Below the pieces are notes generated by a model that ran no database searches, was not told the DNA's origin, and saw only the letters and a program-made list of their open reading frames with translations. A program made the translations under genes and the position numbers. Below, one piece after another: positions 48,228-54,627 of a stretch of DNA of 64,000 nucleotides (position 1 is its first letter; each line of letters starts with the position of its first letter). The DNA comes from Mesorhizobium loti (GTDB taxonomy: Bacteria; Pseudomonadota; Alphaproteobacteria; Rhizobiales; Rhizobiaceae), in NCBI RefSeq assembly GCF_003148495.1, contig NZ_QGGH01000002.1, positions 558,001 to 622,000 on the forward strand. The letters run 5' to 3'.

Positions 48228-49341
48228 CATCGCAGCCACGGCTCCCGCCGTCATCGGCCGTTCGCTCTGGGGTGATGCCTGGGCGCGCCTCAAGGCCAAT
48301 CGCGCCGCCATGTTCAGCCTGTATTACCTCGCCCTGATCGGTGTCGTCAGCGTGTTCGGGCCCTGGTTCGTGCCGCATCAATACACCACCATCTATGCCG
48401 ACTATGTGCGCATGCCGCCGAGCATGTCGGCCTATCCGAAGGCCGACATGATCGAGACGGCGCTCACCGAAGCGATCAAGCGCATGCGGGTCGACATCAA
48501 GGAGTGGCGGCAGGAAGGCAACCAGGTCTTCGTCACCGTCAAGTCGACCAAGCCGATCGACGACCGCAACATCCGCTATCTCGACCGCTCCGATGCCTTT
48601 GACGACACCAAGATCGAGAGCAAGTCGCCCGACGGCCTCGAAGTGACGATGAGCGCGTCGATAAAGCAGCAATATTTCCTGTTCGGCACCGACAACACCG
48701 GCCGCGATCTTCTCTCGCGCACGCTGATGGCCGGGCGCATATCGCTGGCCATCGGCCTGCTCGCTGGCGTCGTGGCGGTGGTCATCGGCGTGGTCTACGG
48801 GGCCGCTGCCGGCTTTGCCGGCGGCAAGGTCGACGAGGTGATGATGCGCATCGTCGACGTGCTCTATTCCTTGCCCTTCATCTTCTTCGTCATCATGCTG
48901 GTGGTGTTCTTCGGCCGCAACTTCGTGCTGATGTTCCTGGCGGTCGGCGCCGTGCTGTGGCTCGACATGGCGCGCATCGTGCGCGGCCAGGCGCTGTCGA
49001 TCCGCCGCCAGGAATATGTCCAGGCCGCGGAAGCCATGGGCGTCGGCCAGAGCGGTATACTGCTGCGCCACGTCATCCCCAATCTGCTCGGCCCGGTGGT
49101 GATCTACATGACGCTGCTGGTGCCGCAGGTCATCATCCTGGAGAGTTTCCTGTCGTTCCTCGGGCTCGGCGTGCAGGAGCCGATGACCAGTTGGGGCGTG
49201 CTGATCTCGGTCGGCGCCAAGAACATCGGCACCGCCAACTGGCTGCTCCTGTTTCCAGCCTTCTTCCTTGTCTCGACGCTGTTCGCGCTGAACTTCGTCG
49301 GCGACGGCCTGCGCGACGCGCTCGACCCAAGGGATCGCTAA
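48220..49341 (+). CDS. oppC: Oligopeptide ABC transporter permease C, with enlarged periplasmic loop
   Basis: This 373-residue protein is about 70 residues longer than standard OppC. The extra length lies in the first periplasmic loop, about residues 50-145, which is rich in charged residues (VDIKEWRQEGNQVFVTVKST, YLDRSDAFDD) and precedes FGTDNTGRDLLSR. The permease core is normal: LMAGRISLAIGLLAGVV, the EAA loop QEYVQAAEAMGVGQSGILLR and SFLSFLGLGVQEPMTSWG. The loop may contact the binding protein. Its stop is 17 bp before the ATPase start. Confidence 0.92.
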   Translation: MTDIAATAPAVIGRSLWGDAWARLKANRAAMFSLYYLALIGVVSVFGPWFVPHQYTTIYADYVRMPPSMSAYPKADMIETALTEAIKRMRVDIKEWRQEGNQVFVTVKSTKPIDDRNIRYLDRSDAFDDTKIESKSPDGLEVTMSASIKQQYFLFGTDNTGRDLLSRTLMAGRISLAIGLLAGVVAVVIGVVYGAAAGFAGGKVDEVMMRIVDVLYSLPFIFFVIMLVVFFGRNFVLMFLAVGAVLWLDMARIVRGQALSIRRQEYVQAAEAMGVGQSGILLRHVIPNLLGPVVIYMTLLVPQVIILESFLSFLGLGVQEPMTSWGVLISVGAKNIGTANWLLLFPAFFLVSTLFALNFVGDGLRDALDPRDR

Positions 49342-49358
49342 GATGGGGATCGATAAAG

Positions 49359-50993
49359 ATGGGGATCGCTGAAATGGCTGCTTCCGAAACGATCCTCAGC
49401 GTCAAAGACCTGCGTGTTCGCTTCCGCACGCTCGATGGCGCGGTCGAGGCGGTCAAGGGCATCAACATCCACGTCAACGCGGGCGAAACCGTTGCCGTGG
49501 TCGGCGAATCCGGATCCGGCAAGAGCCAGACGATGATGGCGGCGATGAGCCTGCTGGCATCGAATGGCGAAGCGACAGGCAGTGTCGATTATCGCGGCCG
49601 CAATCTTCTGACTTTAAGCAAATCCGAGCTGAACAAGGTCCGCGGCGCCAAGATCAGCATGATCTTCCAGGAGCCGATGACCTCGCTCGATCCGCTCTAT
49701 TCGATCGGCAACCAGCTGATCGAACCGATCCGCCGGCATCGGGGCCTGAATGCTGCGGAGGCGCACGAAGAGGCGCTCAAGCTGCTGCGGCTGGTGCATA
49801 TCCCCGATCCCGAGCGACGGATGAAATCCTATCCGCACGAAATGTCGGGCGGCCAGCGCCAGCGTGTCATGATCGCCATGGCGCTCGCCAACGACCCCGA
49901 CATATTGATCGCCGACGAGCCGACGACGGCGCTCGACGTGACGATCCAGGCGCAGATCCTGATGCTTTTGGCCGAATTGCAGCGCAAGCTCGGCATGGCG
50001 ATCGTCTTCATCACCCATGATCTTGGCATCGTCCGGCGCTTTGCCGACCGGGTCTATGTCATGCGTCAGGGCGAGGTTGTCGAGGAGGGGGAGGCCGAAG
50101 CCATCTTCGTCAACCCGCAACATGCCTATACGAAAATGCTGCTGGCGGCCGAGCCGACCGGCAGCAAGGCACCGCCGCCCGCCAATGCCCCGGTGCTGCT
50201 CGAAGGCAGGAATGTCGAGGTGACGTTCAAGATCGGCGGCGGCTTTCTTGCCGGTGAGCCGCTGATGCTACGTGCCGTCGACCACATTTCGATCAGGCTG
50301 CAGCGCAACCAGACCATCGGCATCGTCGGTGAATCCGGCTCCGGCAAATCGACCCTCGGCCGCGCCCTGCTGCGGCTGTTGCCGAGCGACGGCCTGATCC
50401 GTTTTGGCGATCGCGACATCTCCCAGGCCGACCGGCAGGCGATGCGGCCGCTGCGGCGCCAGATGCAACTCGTCTTCCAGGACCCGTTCGGCTCGCTGTC
50501 GCCGCGCATGACTGTCGGCCAGGTCATCACCGAAGGGCTGCTGGTGCACGAGCCGAACCTTTCGGGCAAGCAACGCGACCTGCGTGCGGTCGAGGCCCTG
50601 CGCGAGGTCGGCCTCGATCCCAATGCCCGCAACCGCTATCCGCACGAATTCTCCGGCGGCCAGCGACAGCGCATCGCCATTGCCCGCGCCATGATCCTGA
50701 AGCCCAAGCTGGTGGTGCTGGATGAGCCGACCTCGGCGCTCGACCGCTCGGTGCAGAAACAGATCGTCGAACTGCTGCGCAAGCTGCAGGCAGATCACGA
50801 ACTGTCCTACCTCTTCATTAGCCACGATCTGTCGGTCGTGCGCGCCATGGCCGACTACATCATTGTCATGAAGCAGGGCAAGATCGTTGAGGAGGGGCCG
50901 ACCGAGGCGATCTTCAGCAATCCGCAGCACGTCTACACTCAGACGCTGATGGCCGCGGCGATCGACGTCACGCGGTTTCGCCTGAGCGCCTGA
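49359..50993 (+). CDS. oppDF: Oligopeptide ABC transporter, fused two-domain ATPase (OppD-OppF in one chain)
   Basis: This is 544 residues from ATG 49359 (a second ATG is at 49374). Two complete ATPase domains lie in tandem. Domain 1 (about 8-255) has [23 protein letters not shown] and [13 protein letters not shown]; domain 2 (about 285-535) has [27 protein letters not shown] and [13 protein letters not shown]. Both motif sets look intact, so both sites could hydrolyse ATP. In many bacteria these are separate oppD and oppF genes; fusions are known in alphaproteobacteria. Just upstream AGATGGGGATCG is duplicated (49341-49352 and 49357-49368), which also creates a 9-codon decoy frame. It ends the opp operon. 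Confidence 0.92.
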   Translation: MGIAEMAASETILSVKDLRVRFRTLDGAVEAVKGINIHVNAGETVAVVGESGSGKSQTMMAAMSLLASNGEATGSVDYRGRNLLTLSKSELNKVRGAKISMIFQEPMTSLDPLYSIGNQLIEPIRRHRGLNAAEAHEEALKLLRLVHIPDPERRMKSYPHEMSGGQRQRVMIAMALANDPDILIADEPTTALDVTIQAQILMLLAELQRKLGMAIVFITHDLGIVRRFADRVYVMRQGEVVEEGEAEAIFVNPQHAYTKMLLAAEPTGSKAPPPANAPVLLEGRNVEVTFKIGGGFLAGEPLMLRAVDHISIRLQRNQTIGIVGESGSGKSTLGRALLRLLPSDGLIRFGDRDISQADRQAMRPLRRQMQLVFQDPFGSLSPRMTVGQVITEGLLVHEPNLSGKQRDLRAVEALREVGLDPNARNRYPHEFSGGQRQRIAIARAMILKPKLVVLDEPTSALDRSVQKQIVELLRKLQADHELSYLFISHDLSVVRAMADYIIVMKQGKIVEEGPTEAIFSNPQHVYTQTLMAAAIDVTRFRLSA

Positions 50994-51030
50994 GCCACTG
51001 GAAGGCAGTAGCCGCAGATGGTCTGTTCAC

Positions 51031-51375
51031 TCAGTCCGTTGACCGCGGGCACTTGTTTGCCCGTACCGCGACCATGGCATCTTGTTGCTGCTTCAGCCGG
51101 TCGATCCTGGCCGTTTCGCGGCCGGCGACTGCGGTCTTCACGCGCGAGCCGCCCAGCAGCCAGCGCGGAACACTGGTGTTCACGACCTTGCCGCGGGTGA
51201 TTGCGGTTTGCGAGATGTTACGGGCAATGTCTCCCAGCGCGCTGTTGAGCTCGGTGCATGTCATCGAATCGTATTTCGCCGGATCGACGGTTCTGCTGAT
51301 CGATGAACAGCCAGCGACAAGAAACAGTGCAATCATCAGGGCCGGTGGCAAGGCTGTCGTCGAATTCAAATTCAT
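51031..51375 (-). CDS. Small predicted lipoprotein of unknown function
   Basis: This is 114 residues from ATG 51375 (an upstream ATG at 51399 is less likely). The signal sequence TTALPPALMIALFLVAGCSS ends in the lipobox LVAGC, so Cys19 or so should be lipidated. The mature part is short and polar, with MTCTELNSALGDIARNISQT, a Gly/Val-rich middle and a helical, Gln-rich tail ending near NKCPRSTD; two further Cys are present. I do not recognise a family. It stands alone on the minus strand, convergent with opp, at the edge of the stress-gene island. No EcfG-type promoter was found upstream of it. Confidence 0.72.
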   Translation of the reverse strand: MNLNSTTALPPALMIALFLVAGCSSISRTVDPAKYDSMTCTELNSALGDIARNISQTAITRGKVVNTSVPRWLLGGSRVKTAVAGRETARIDRLKQQQDAMVAVRANKCPRSTD

Positions 51376-51503
51376 GTCGCATCCGGCTCGCCGTTTCATC
51401 GACCCATAGTATCCACCGAACTATCTAGGGCCGAAGGCCATTTCGTCAAAGTTTGCGACTGCGAAGGACCCTGCCACTGCGCTCAGCCTTACCGGCTAAG
51501 GCA

Positions 51504-51528
51504 GGAACATTCTCGGGCACTCGAAGTT
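51504..51528 (+). promoter_or_regulatory. EcfG/RpoE2-type promoter for a candidate small RNA
   Basis: GGAAC (51504-51508), a 17-bp spacer and GTT (51526-51528) match the alphaproteobacterial general-stress sigma consensus GGAAC-N16/17-(C)GTT. The base before GTT is A rather than the preferred C. Transcription would start near 51534-51537 and reach the terminator at 51573-51605. Confidence 0.6.
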
Positions 51529-51534
51529 GGTACC

Positions 51535-51605
51535 CGTCGAGTGCTTTAATTCAATCACTGGTAAACGGAGAGAGCCCGTCTCGGCTGACGCCGGGGCGGG
51601 CTTTT
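51535..51605 (+). ncRNA. Candidate stress-induced small RNA (about 70 nt)
   Basis: A short untranslated unit lies between an EcfG-type promoter and a strong intrinsic terminator. It has no ATG/GTG frame of useful length with a ribosome binding site. The 5' part TTTAATTCAATCACTGG would be single-stranded, and the 3' part is the terminator stem. The start is estimated from the promoter, so it may be off by several bases. Two more stems lie just upstream (51486-51502, and 51517-51544 with 8-bp arms GCACTCGA/TCGAGTGC), so a longer RNA starting before 51486 is the alternative reading. No known family was recognised. Confidence 0.5.
51573..51605 (+). terminator. Strong rho-independent terminator
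   Basis: AGCCCGTCTCGGC (51573-51585) pairs with GCCGGGGCGGGCT (51590-51602) across all 13 positions (two G-U pairs), with a TGAC loop and a T-run after the stem. The T-run is only on the plus strand. No protein gene is read toward it from the left within 570 bp, which points to a small RNA as its client. Confidence 0.88.
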
Positions 51606-51670
51606 CGCGCATTTTGGTGATCTCCGGCCACAACGGTTGTCGGGCTGTTTATTCAATTCCCTAGAAATTC

Positions 51671-52108
51671 TCACGCTGCTTCGGCGACGATTGTAGTCGG
51701 GGCGTAACCGCCGAGCACTGCCTGGGCGATGTCGGTCTCATTTTCATCGACATGAGCCGTCACCAAAACGATCCCCTCAGCACTACTGCGATCATCCGTC
51801 TTCACGGCTGTCACGGTGAATGTTCCAAGCAGGCCGCCAGCAATGCCGCCGCAGACCGCACCTGCGACCGCTGTCGCCCATACGCTCGCAGCACTGATGC
51901 CGTCGGCTGCAACTGCGCTCAGGCAGGTCAACCCGCCAGCGGCAGCGCCAAGGATGGCCCCCAAAGCGGAAGCCCACAGAGATCCCACTTCGTCATTGTA
52001 AGGTCCGATGACGGCAATCTGTACCCGAGGAATTCCGGCCGCCACAAGGTCGCCGGCGACCCGGGCCGCTTGGGCATGGGAATCAAAAAGTCTGCTGATT
52101 GTTGGCAT
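51671..52108 (-). CDS. General-stress-protein-17M-like (YflT-type) membrane-associated protein
   Basis: This is 145 residues from ATG 52108 (a GTG at 52114 is in frame). The N-terminus TISRLFDSHAQAARVAGDLV followed by AAGIPRVQIAVIGP resembles the YflT/general stress protein 17M-like domain. A Gly/Ala-rich hydrophobic core (about 45-100: GAILGAAAGGLTCL, AVCGGIAGGLLGTF) suggests glycine-zipper membrane segments. The C-terminal VLVTAHVDENETDIAQAVL repeats the strand-helix pattern of the domain. It lies 6-12 bp after the 78-residue gene on the same strand, so the two should be co-transcribed from the relaxed EcfG-type site at 52381-52406. The precise function is unknown. Confidence 0.72.
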   Translation of the reverse strand: MPTISRLFDSHAQAARVAGDLVAAGIPRVQIAVIGPYNDEVGSLWASALGAILGAAAGGLTCLSAVAADGISAASVWATAVAGAVCGGIAGGLLGTFTVTAVKTDDRSSAEGIVLVTAHVDENETDIAQAVLGGYAPTTIVAEAA

Positions 52109-52114
52109 GGTCAC

Positions 52115-52351
52115 TCAAGGCTTTTGGCTATTCGGCAGCGTGTCGGTGACGAAGGATGCGGCAATCAGGTCGTCGCTTTCAATTCGGCCCTGGCGGTCCC
52201 CCATGATGGCAGCGACCTTGTGGAAGGCCTTCATTTCGCCCTCGGTAATTTGGGCCTCCTCCATCTTGGCCTTGAGGTCAGCGACGCGCATCCCCAAGGC
52301 ATGGGATCTTGCAGTCTCAATGTTCGACATGATGATGGTCATCCGTTTCAT
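52115..52351 (-). CDS. Small helical protein of unknown function in the stress island
   Basis: This is up to 78 residues from ATG 52351; ATGs at 52342 and 52330 (MSNIETARSHALGMRVADLK) are in frame and the last is the likeliest conserved start. The body is charged and predicted helical (ADLKAKMEEAQITEGEMKAF). No signal peptide, membrane segment or known family was seen. The longer open frame to 52579 overlaps the promoter of the divergent 30-residue gene and is rejected. It is the first gene of an operon with the YflT-like gene. A relaxed EcfG-type site lies 30 bp upstream. Confidence 0.65.
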   Translation of the reverse strand: MKRMTIIMSNIETARSHALGMRVADLKAKMEEAQITEGEMKAFHKVAAIMGDRQGRIESDDLIAASFVTDTLPNSQKP

Positions 52352-52380
52352 TTTTGATGGTCTTTGCGCCCAACCAACCG

Positions 52381-52406
52381 AACTTGGGGCAAGTGCAAAA
52401 GGTTCC
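52381..52406 (-). promoter_or_regulatory. Relaxed EcfG-type promoter for the 78-residue/YflT-like operon
   Basis: On the minus strand GGAAC (52406-52402) is followed after 18 bp by GTT (52383-52381). The spacer is one base longer than at the other sites here but fits the GGAAC-N18/19-TT form reported for RpoE2. The predicted start is about 20 bp before ATG 52351. Confidence 0.5.
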
Positions 52407-52485
52407 CAGGTCGGGCTTCGGTCGGGCAGGGAACCGGACCTAAGTCCGATCGCAAAACGCAATGGTCTTATCTGGGATGTCGCTC

Positions 52486-52510
52486 GGAACGGCCACTGCT
52501 TGCGATCGTT
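52486..52510 (+). promoter_or_regulatory. Consensus EcfG/RpoE2 promoter for the 30-residue gene
   Basis: GGAAC (52486-52490), a 16-bp spacer and CGTT (52507-52510) match the full EcfG consensus. The expected start near 52517 leaves a short leader with GGGAGGAAG before ATG 52540. This is the best of the five sites. Confidence 0.75.
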
Positions 52511-52539
52511 GTCCGCTGCACGTTTGCGGGAGGAAGCTG

Positions 52540-52632
52540 ATGGAGAGGAGTGTTGGCCAAGCGCGCTGGTTGCTCGCACCGGTCTTCGCCGTGGCCATCA
52601 CCTTCATGGTGATGGGCATAGCTCTTGGCTGA
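52540..52632 (+). CDS. 30-residue single-span membrane protein
   Basis: ATG 52540 is preceded by GGGAGGAAG with 5 bp spacing, one of the best ribosome binding sites in the window. The product begins MERSVGQARWLLAPVFAVAI and ends TFMVMGIALG: a short polar head with two Arg and one hydrophobic span of about 20 residues to the C-terminus. It is too short for routine gene calling. A perfect EcfG-type promoter lies 30 bp upstream, and a long inverted repeat lies 64 bp downstream (52696-52733). I infer a stress-induced inner-membrane peptide; the function is unknown. Confidence 0.7.
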   Translation: MERSVGQARWLLAPVFAVAITFMVMGIALG

Positions 52633-52695
52633 GCATCCCGGAGGTCGCCCACGAGTTTTACACATCGGCGCTGTTATGTCCCTTCCTGCGCTGAT

Positions 52696-52733
52696 AGGGT
52701 TCGCTCGCTGTACCTGTGTGGCGGGCGAACCCT
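52696..52733. other. Long inverted repeat after the 30-residue gene
   Basis: AGGGTTCGCTCGC (52696-52708) pairs with GCGGGCGAACCCT (52721-52733) over 13 bp (one G-U) with a 12-nt loop. No T-run follows on the plus strand, so it may be a weak terminator or an mRNA-protecting stem. A smaller stem, ACGAGC/GCTCGT, follows at 52742-52757. Confidence 0.55.
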
Positions 52734-52878
52734 CAACTTTCACGAGCGGCAGCTCGTAGCATTCAGGCGAGTCAGATTCTGTGAGCTTTCGGACGGCGCG
52801 TCGGCAAATGGTTTGTCGGTCACGCCAGCATTCAATTTGATCCAGAGATCCAAAATTTGTCGGCTGGGCGCGTCAAGG

Positions 52879-52916
52879 AAAAACGACCCGACTCCCAAGA
52901 GCCGGGCCGTGGGTCG
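52879..52916 (-). terminator. Terminator of the His-rich protein gene
   Basis: Read on the minus strand, CGACCC (52916-52911) and GGGTCG (52889-52884) close a GC-rich stem with an inner CCC/GGG pairing, followed by a run of five T (52883-52879). It begins 6 bp after the stop codon, so the gene is monocistronic. Confidence 0.75.
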
Positions 52917-52921
52917 GGGGA

Positions 52922-53203
52922 TCAGTAGCCGTCGTTTTCGATCACCACCGGGCGGTGGTGGCGGTGAGTGGAGACGGAGCCTGTCACGACGACGGTGTCT
53001 CGACGATGATGCCGGCGCCCATGGTCATAGAACGCAACCTCGCCGTGGCGGCGATGGTGCAAGCGCTGGCCATCTTCGTTGATGATCTTGACGCTGTTTT
53101 GGTGTCGATGGTGGGTTCTGATAACCACATCGGCCTCGGCTGCCGAAGCCATAACGGGCAATCCCATGGAAAGCGCCAACGCGCACATGATCATTGTTTT
53201 CAT
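52922..53203 (-). CDS. Small exported histidine-rich protein
   Basis: This 93-residue protein has a signal peptide (MKTMIMCALALSMGLPVMAS, cleavage after ASA near residue 22). The mature part of about 71 residues has some 15 His, often next to Arg (RTHHRHQ, LHHRRHGE, HGRRHHRRD, THRHHRP). Such composition suggests metal binding or nucleic-acid/anionic-polymer contact in the periplasm; that is inference. A GGAG ribosome binding site lies 8 bp upstream. Its own EcfG-type promoter (53243-53267) and terminator (52879-52916) make it a self-contained stress-response unit. No family was recognised with confidence. Confidence 0.75.
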   Translation of the reverse strand: MKTMIMCALALSMGLPVMASAAEADVVIRTHHRHQNSVKIINEDGQRLHHRRHGEVAFYDHGRRHHRRDTVVVTGSVSTHRHHRPVVIENDGY

Positions 53204-53242
53204 TGCAGTTTCTCCATTTCCTTAATTAGCCCTTCGTTGGAT

Positions 53243-53267
53243 AACTGCCTCTGATCACTTTGGTTCC
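53243..53267 (-). promoter_or_regulatory. EcfG/RpoE2-type promoter of the His-rich protein gene
   Basis: On the minus strand GGAAC (53267-53263), a 17-bp spacer and GTT (53245-53243) match the general-stress consensus. The start would fall about 32 bp before ATG 53203. The site overlaps the 3' end of the decayed gene that precedes it. Confidence 0.65.
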
Positions 53268-53616
53268 GGCCTTCCAACGACCAGCCCGAACACTTGCGGC
53301 AAGTCGAAGAACGGGCGATCGCCTCGCCTCTCGCTGATGACACTTGCAAAGAACGATCTGCCTCGCCGCATCAGTCTCGCCCACGTCAGGCAGCACAACG
53401 ATCTGTCCCCAAAAATCGCAATATCTGGCCACTGCCTCCGGCAGTTCCTTGCTGCGCATGCCGGAGATGGTAGCGACATCACCTTCGCGACAGTTGGTCT
53501 TTCCGGAGAACTGCGCAGCCGCCGCCACTATTTCGCTTGACCGCTCGTCGCCCGCCTGGGAGGGCGCGCGGGAGGCAGGCCAGCGCAACGGCTGTTGTGA
53601 GAACCAATTTGCGCAT
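53255..53616 (-). pseudogene. Small exported protein gene broken by frameshifts
   Basis: The coding signal starts at ATG 53616 (MRKLVLTTAVALACLP, a signal peptide) but then changes frame. The natural continuation (SQAGDERSSEIVAAAAQFSG, then CREGDVATISG and LPEAVARYCDFWGQIVVLPD) lies in a second frame from about 53560. Codon usage suggests that the end (SERRGDRPFFDLPQVFGLVV) is in a third frame, reached near 53345 and closing at 53255. Two one-base changes would restore one protein of about 120 residues with a cleavable signal ending ALPSQA. Either the gene is decaying or the sequence has two errors. Upstream, AGAACC-N16-GTT on this strand is a degraded EcfG-type site. Confidence 0.55.
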
Positions 53617-53687
53617 GATGCCTCCGAGCCTGACCGGCATTCTGTTGCTGCAATTCACCGGACCTTCGCTCGACCTGGCCAAACGAT

Positions 53688-53712
53688 GGAACATTAGGCG
53701 AGCCTAATGGTT
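53688..53712 (+). promoter_or_regulatory. EcfG/RpoE2-type promoter embedded in a perfect palindrome
   Basis: GGAAC (53688-53692), a 17-bp spacer and GTT (53710-53712) fit the general-stress consensus on the plus strand. The spacer is part of an 18-bp palindrome, CATTAGGC-GA-GCCTAATG (53692-53709), so a repressor or activator dimer could sit between the two promoter elements. The leader to ATG 53828 is about 110 nt and contains a 7-bp GC stem (53774-53801). Confidence 0.62.
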
Positions 53713-53827
53713 CTATTTCTCACAGCCGGCACGGTTTGTCGTCTGCTGCAGATCAGTCGGCAAAGGCTGGTCGGCCCGCGTTCTCCGCCAGAGGCGCGGG
53801 CATCCCCGAGGCAACAGGAGAGAGATT

Positions 53828-53902
53828 ATGAACAACATCATTTGGCTCGTCGGAGCGGTGGTCATCGTCCTAGCGATATTGAGCTTTTTCGGCCTTCGTT
53901 AA
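53828..53902 (+). CDS. 24-residue membrane peptide
   Basis: ATG 53828 follows AGGAGAGAG with about 5 bp spacing. The product starts MNNIIWLVGAVVIVLAILSF and ends FGLR: a single hydrophobic helix with a short positively charged C-terminus. Length, strong ribosome binding site and an upstream EcfG-type promoter support a real gene below normal calling limits. The DUF3606-like gene starts 14 bp after its stop, so the two form an operon. Function unknown. Confidence 0.68.
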   Translation: MNNIIWLVGAVVIVLAILSFFGLR

Positions 53903-53916
53903 GCGCGACGTGAGCG

Positions 53917-54177
53917 ATGTCCATCGACCCTCTATCTGAATGTGATCAGCCGAAGCGGACACTGCGAAAGCGCCGCAAGCGGCCGGCCGAAGATCGACAC
54001 GATGGCAGGGATGGCATTGCCTCTGTGCCATCCGAGGAAAAGAGCTTTCGCATCTGGTTCCTGTCCAATGAAACAGGCATCACCGCGGATCAGGCTTGCG
54101 AACTTGTCGACAGGATCGAGACAGACGGCGCGGCATTGTTGAATGCCGCGCGGCTCATGAAAATTCACTCGCAATGA
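53917..54177 (+). CDS. Small DUF3606-like helical protein
   Basis: This 86-residue protein has a basic N-terminal third (PKRTLRKRRKRPAED) that may contact nucleic acid or be disordered. The C-terminal helical region (FLSNETGITADQACELVDRI, then DGAALLNAARLMK) resembles the DUF3606/UBA-like helical module of small stress proteins in rhizobia. No membrane segment is present. It sits 14 bp after the 24-residue gene and should share its EcfG-type promoter. The family match is by pattern only. Confidence 0.65.
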   Translation: MSIDPLSECDQPKRTLRKRRKRPAEDRHDGRDGIASVPSEEKSFRIWFLSNETGITADQACELVDRIETDGAALLNAARLMKIHSQ

Positions 54178-54349
54178 CCGGCAAACCTGTAGTCGTCGGC
54201 GACTTCGAGAAGCTCACTGGCGCGACGTGCTGACAACGAAAGACAAGACTCCCAGCCTGTCTCCCCAAGGAGCAAGCCATCTCGCTTGTTTTCAGGCGGG
54301 ATATCAGGTTGAGCGCCAAAGTCGGGATGCGCTAACACTTTGTTTTTTC

Positions 54350-54426
54350 TGGTCGGAGTGGCAGGATTTGAACCTGCGACCCCCTCGTCCCGAACGAGGT
54401 GCGCTACCAGGCTGCGCTACACTCCG
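54350..54426 (-). tRNA. tRNA-Pro (anticodon CGG)
   Basis: The minus strand reads CGGAGTGTAGCGCAGCCTGG at the 5' end, then an anticodon arm CCTCG-TTCGGGA-CGAGG with anticodon CGG, and a T arm containing GGTTCAAATCC. It ends with CACTCCG, discriminator A and an encoded CCA (54352-54350). The acceptor stem pairs over 7 bp. The length is 77 nt. It reads CCG codons. Confidence 0.97.
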
Positions 54427-54627
54427 TGACCAGACCGCGGGCTTATAGCCGCCACATCTCGTTCCTGCAAGCGGCAATGGCAGCGCTTCTGTCGCATTTC
54501 GTCCGCTTTCTCAGGGCATTTCCGCAAGGCCCGGATTTCGGTCCGGGATAAACGTGGCTTAAAGCCTTGTGTGCTAAGCCTCAGCTCTCGATAGATCGTA
54601 TTTTCTGCCGCCTGGAGTTCTGCTGTC

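Noticed and set aside
51430..51544. A long structured RNA beginning before the EcfG-type promoter
   Set aside because: The hairpins at 51486-51502 and 51517-51544 are real inverted repeats, but they overlap the promoter elements. The shorter transcript explains promoter and terminator together; the longer one is kept only as an alternative.
52430..52453. GGAAC at 52430 as another EcfG promoter
   Set aside because: At 16-17 bp downstream the sequence is CGCA, not (C)GTT.
54178..54627. tRNA-Pro as an integration site for the neighbouring stress island
   Set aside because: I found no integrase gene and no repeated copy of the tRNA 3' end in the window. The island genes also have composition similar to the chromosome.
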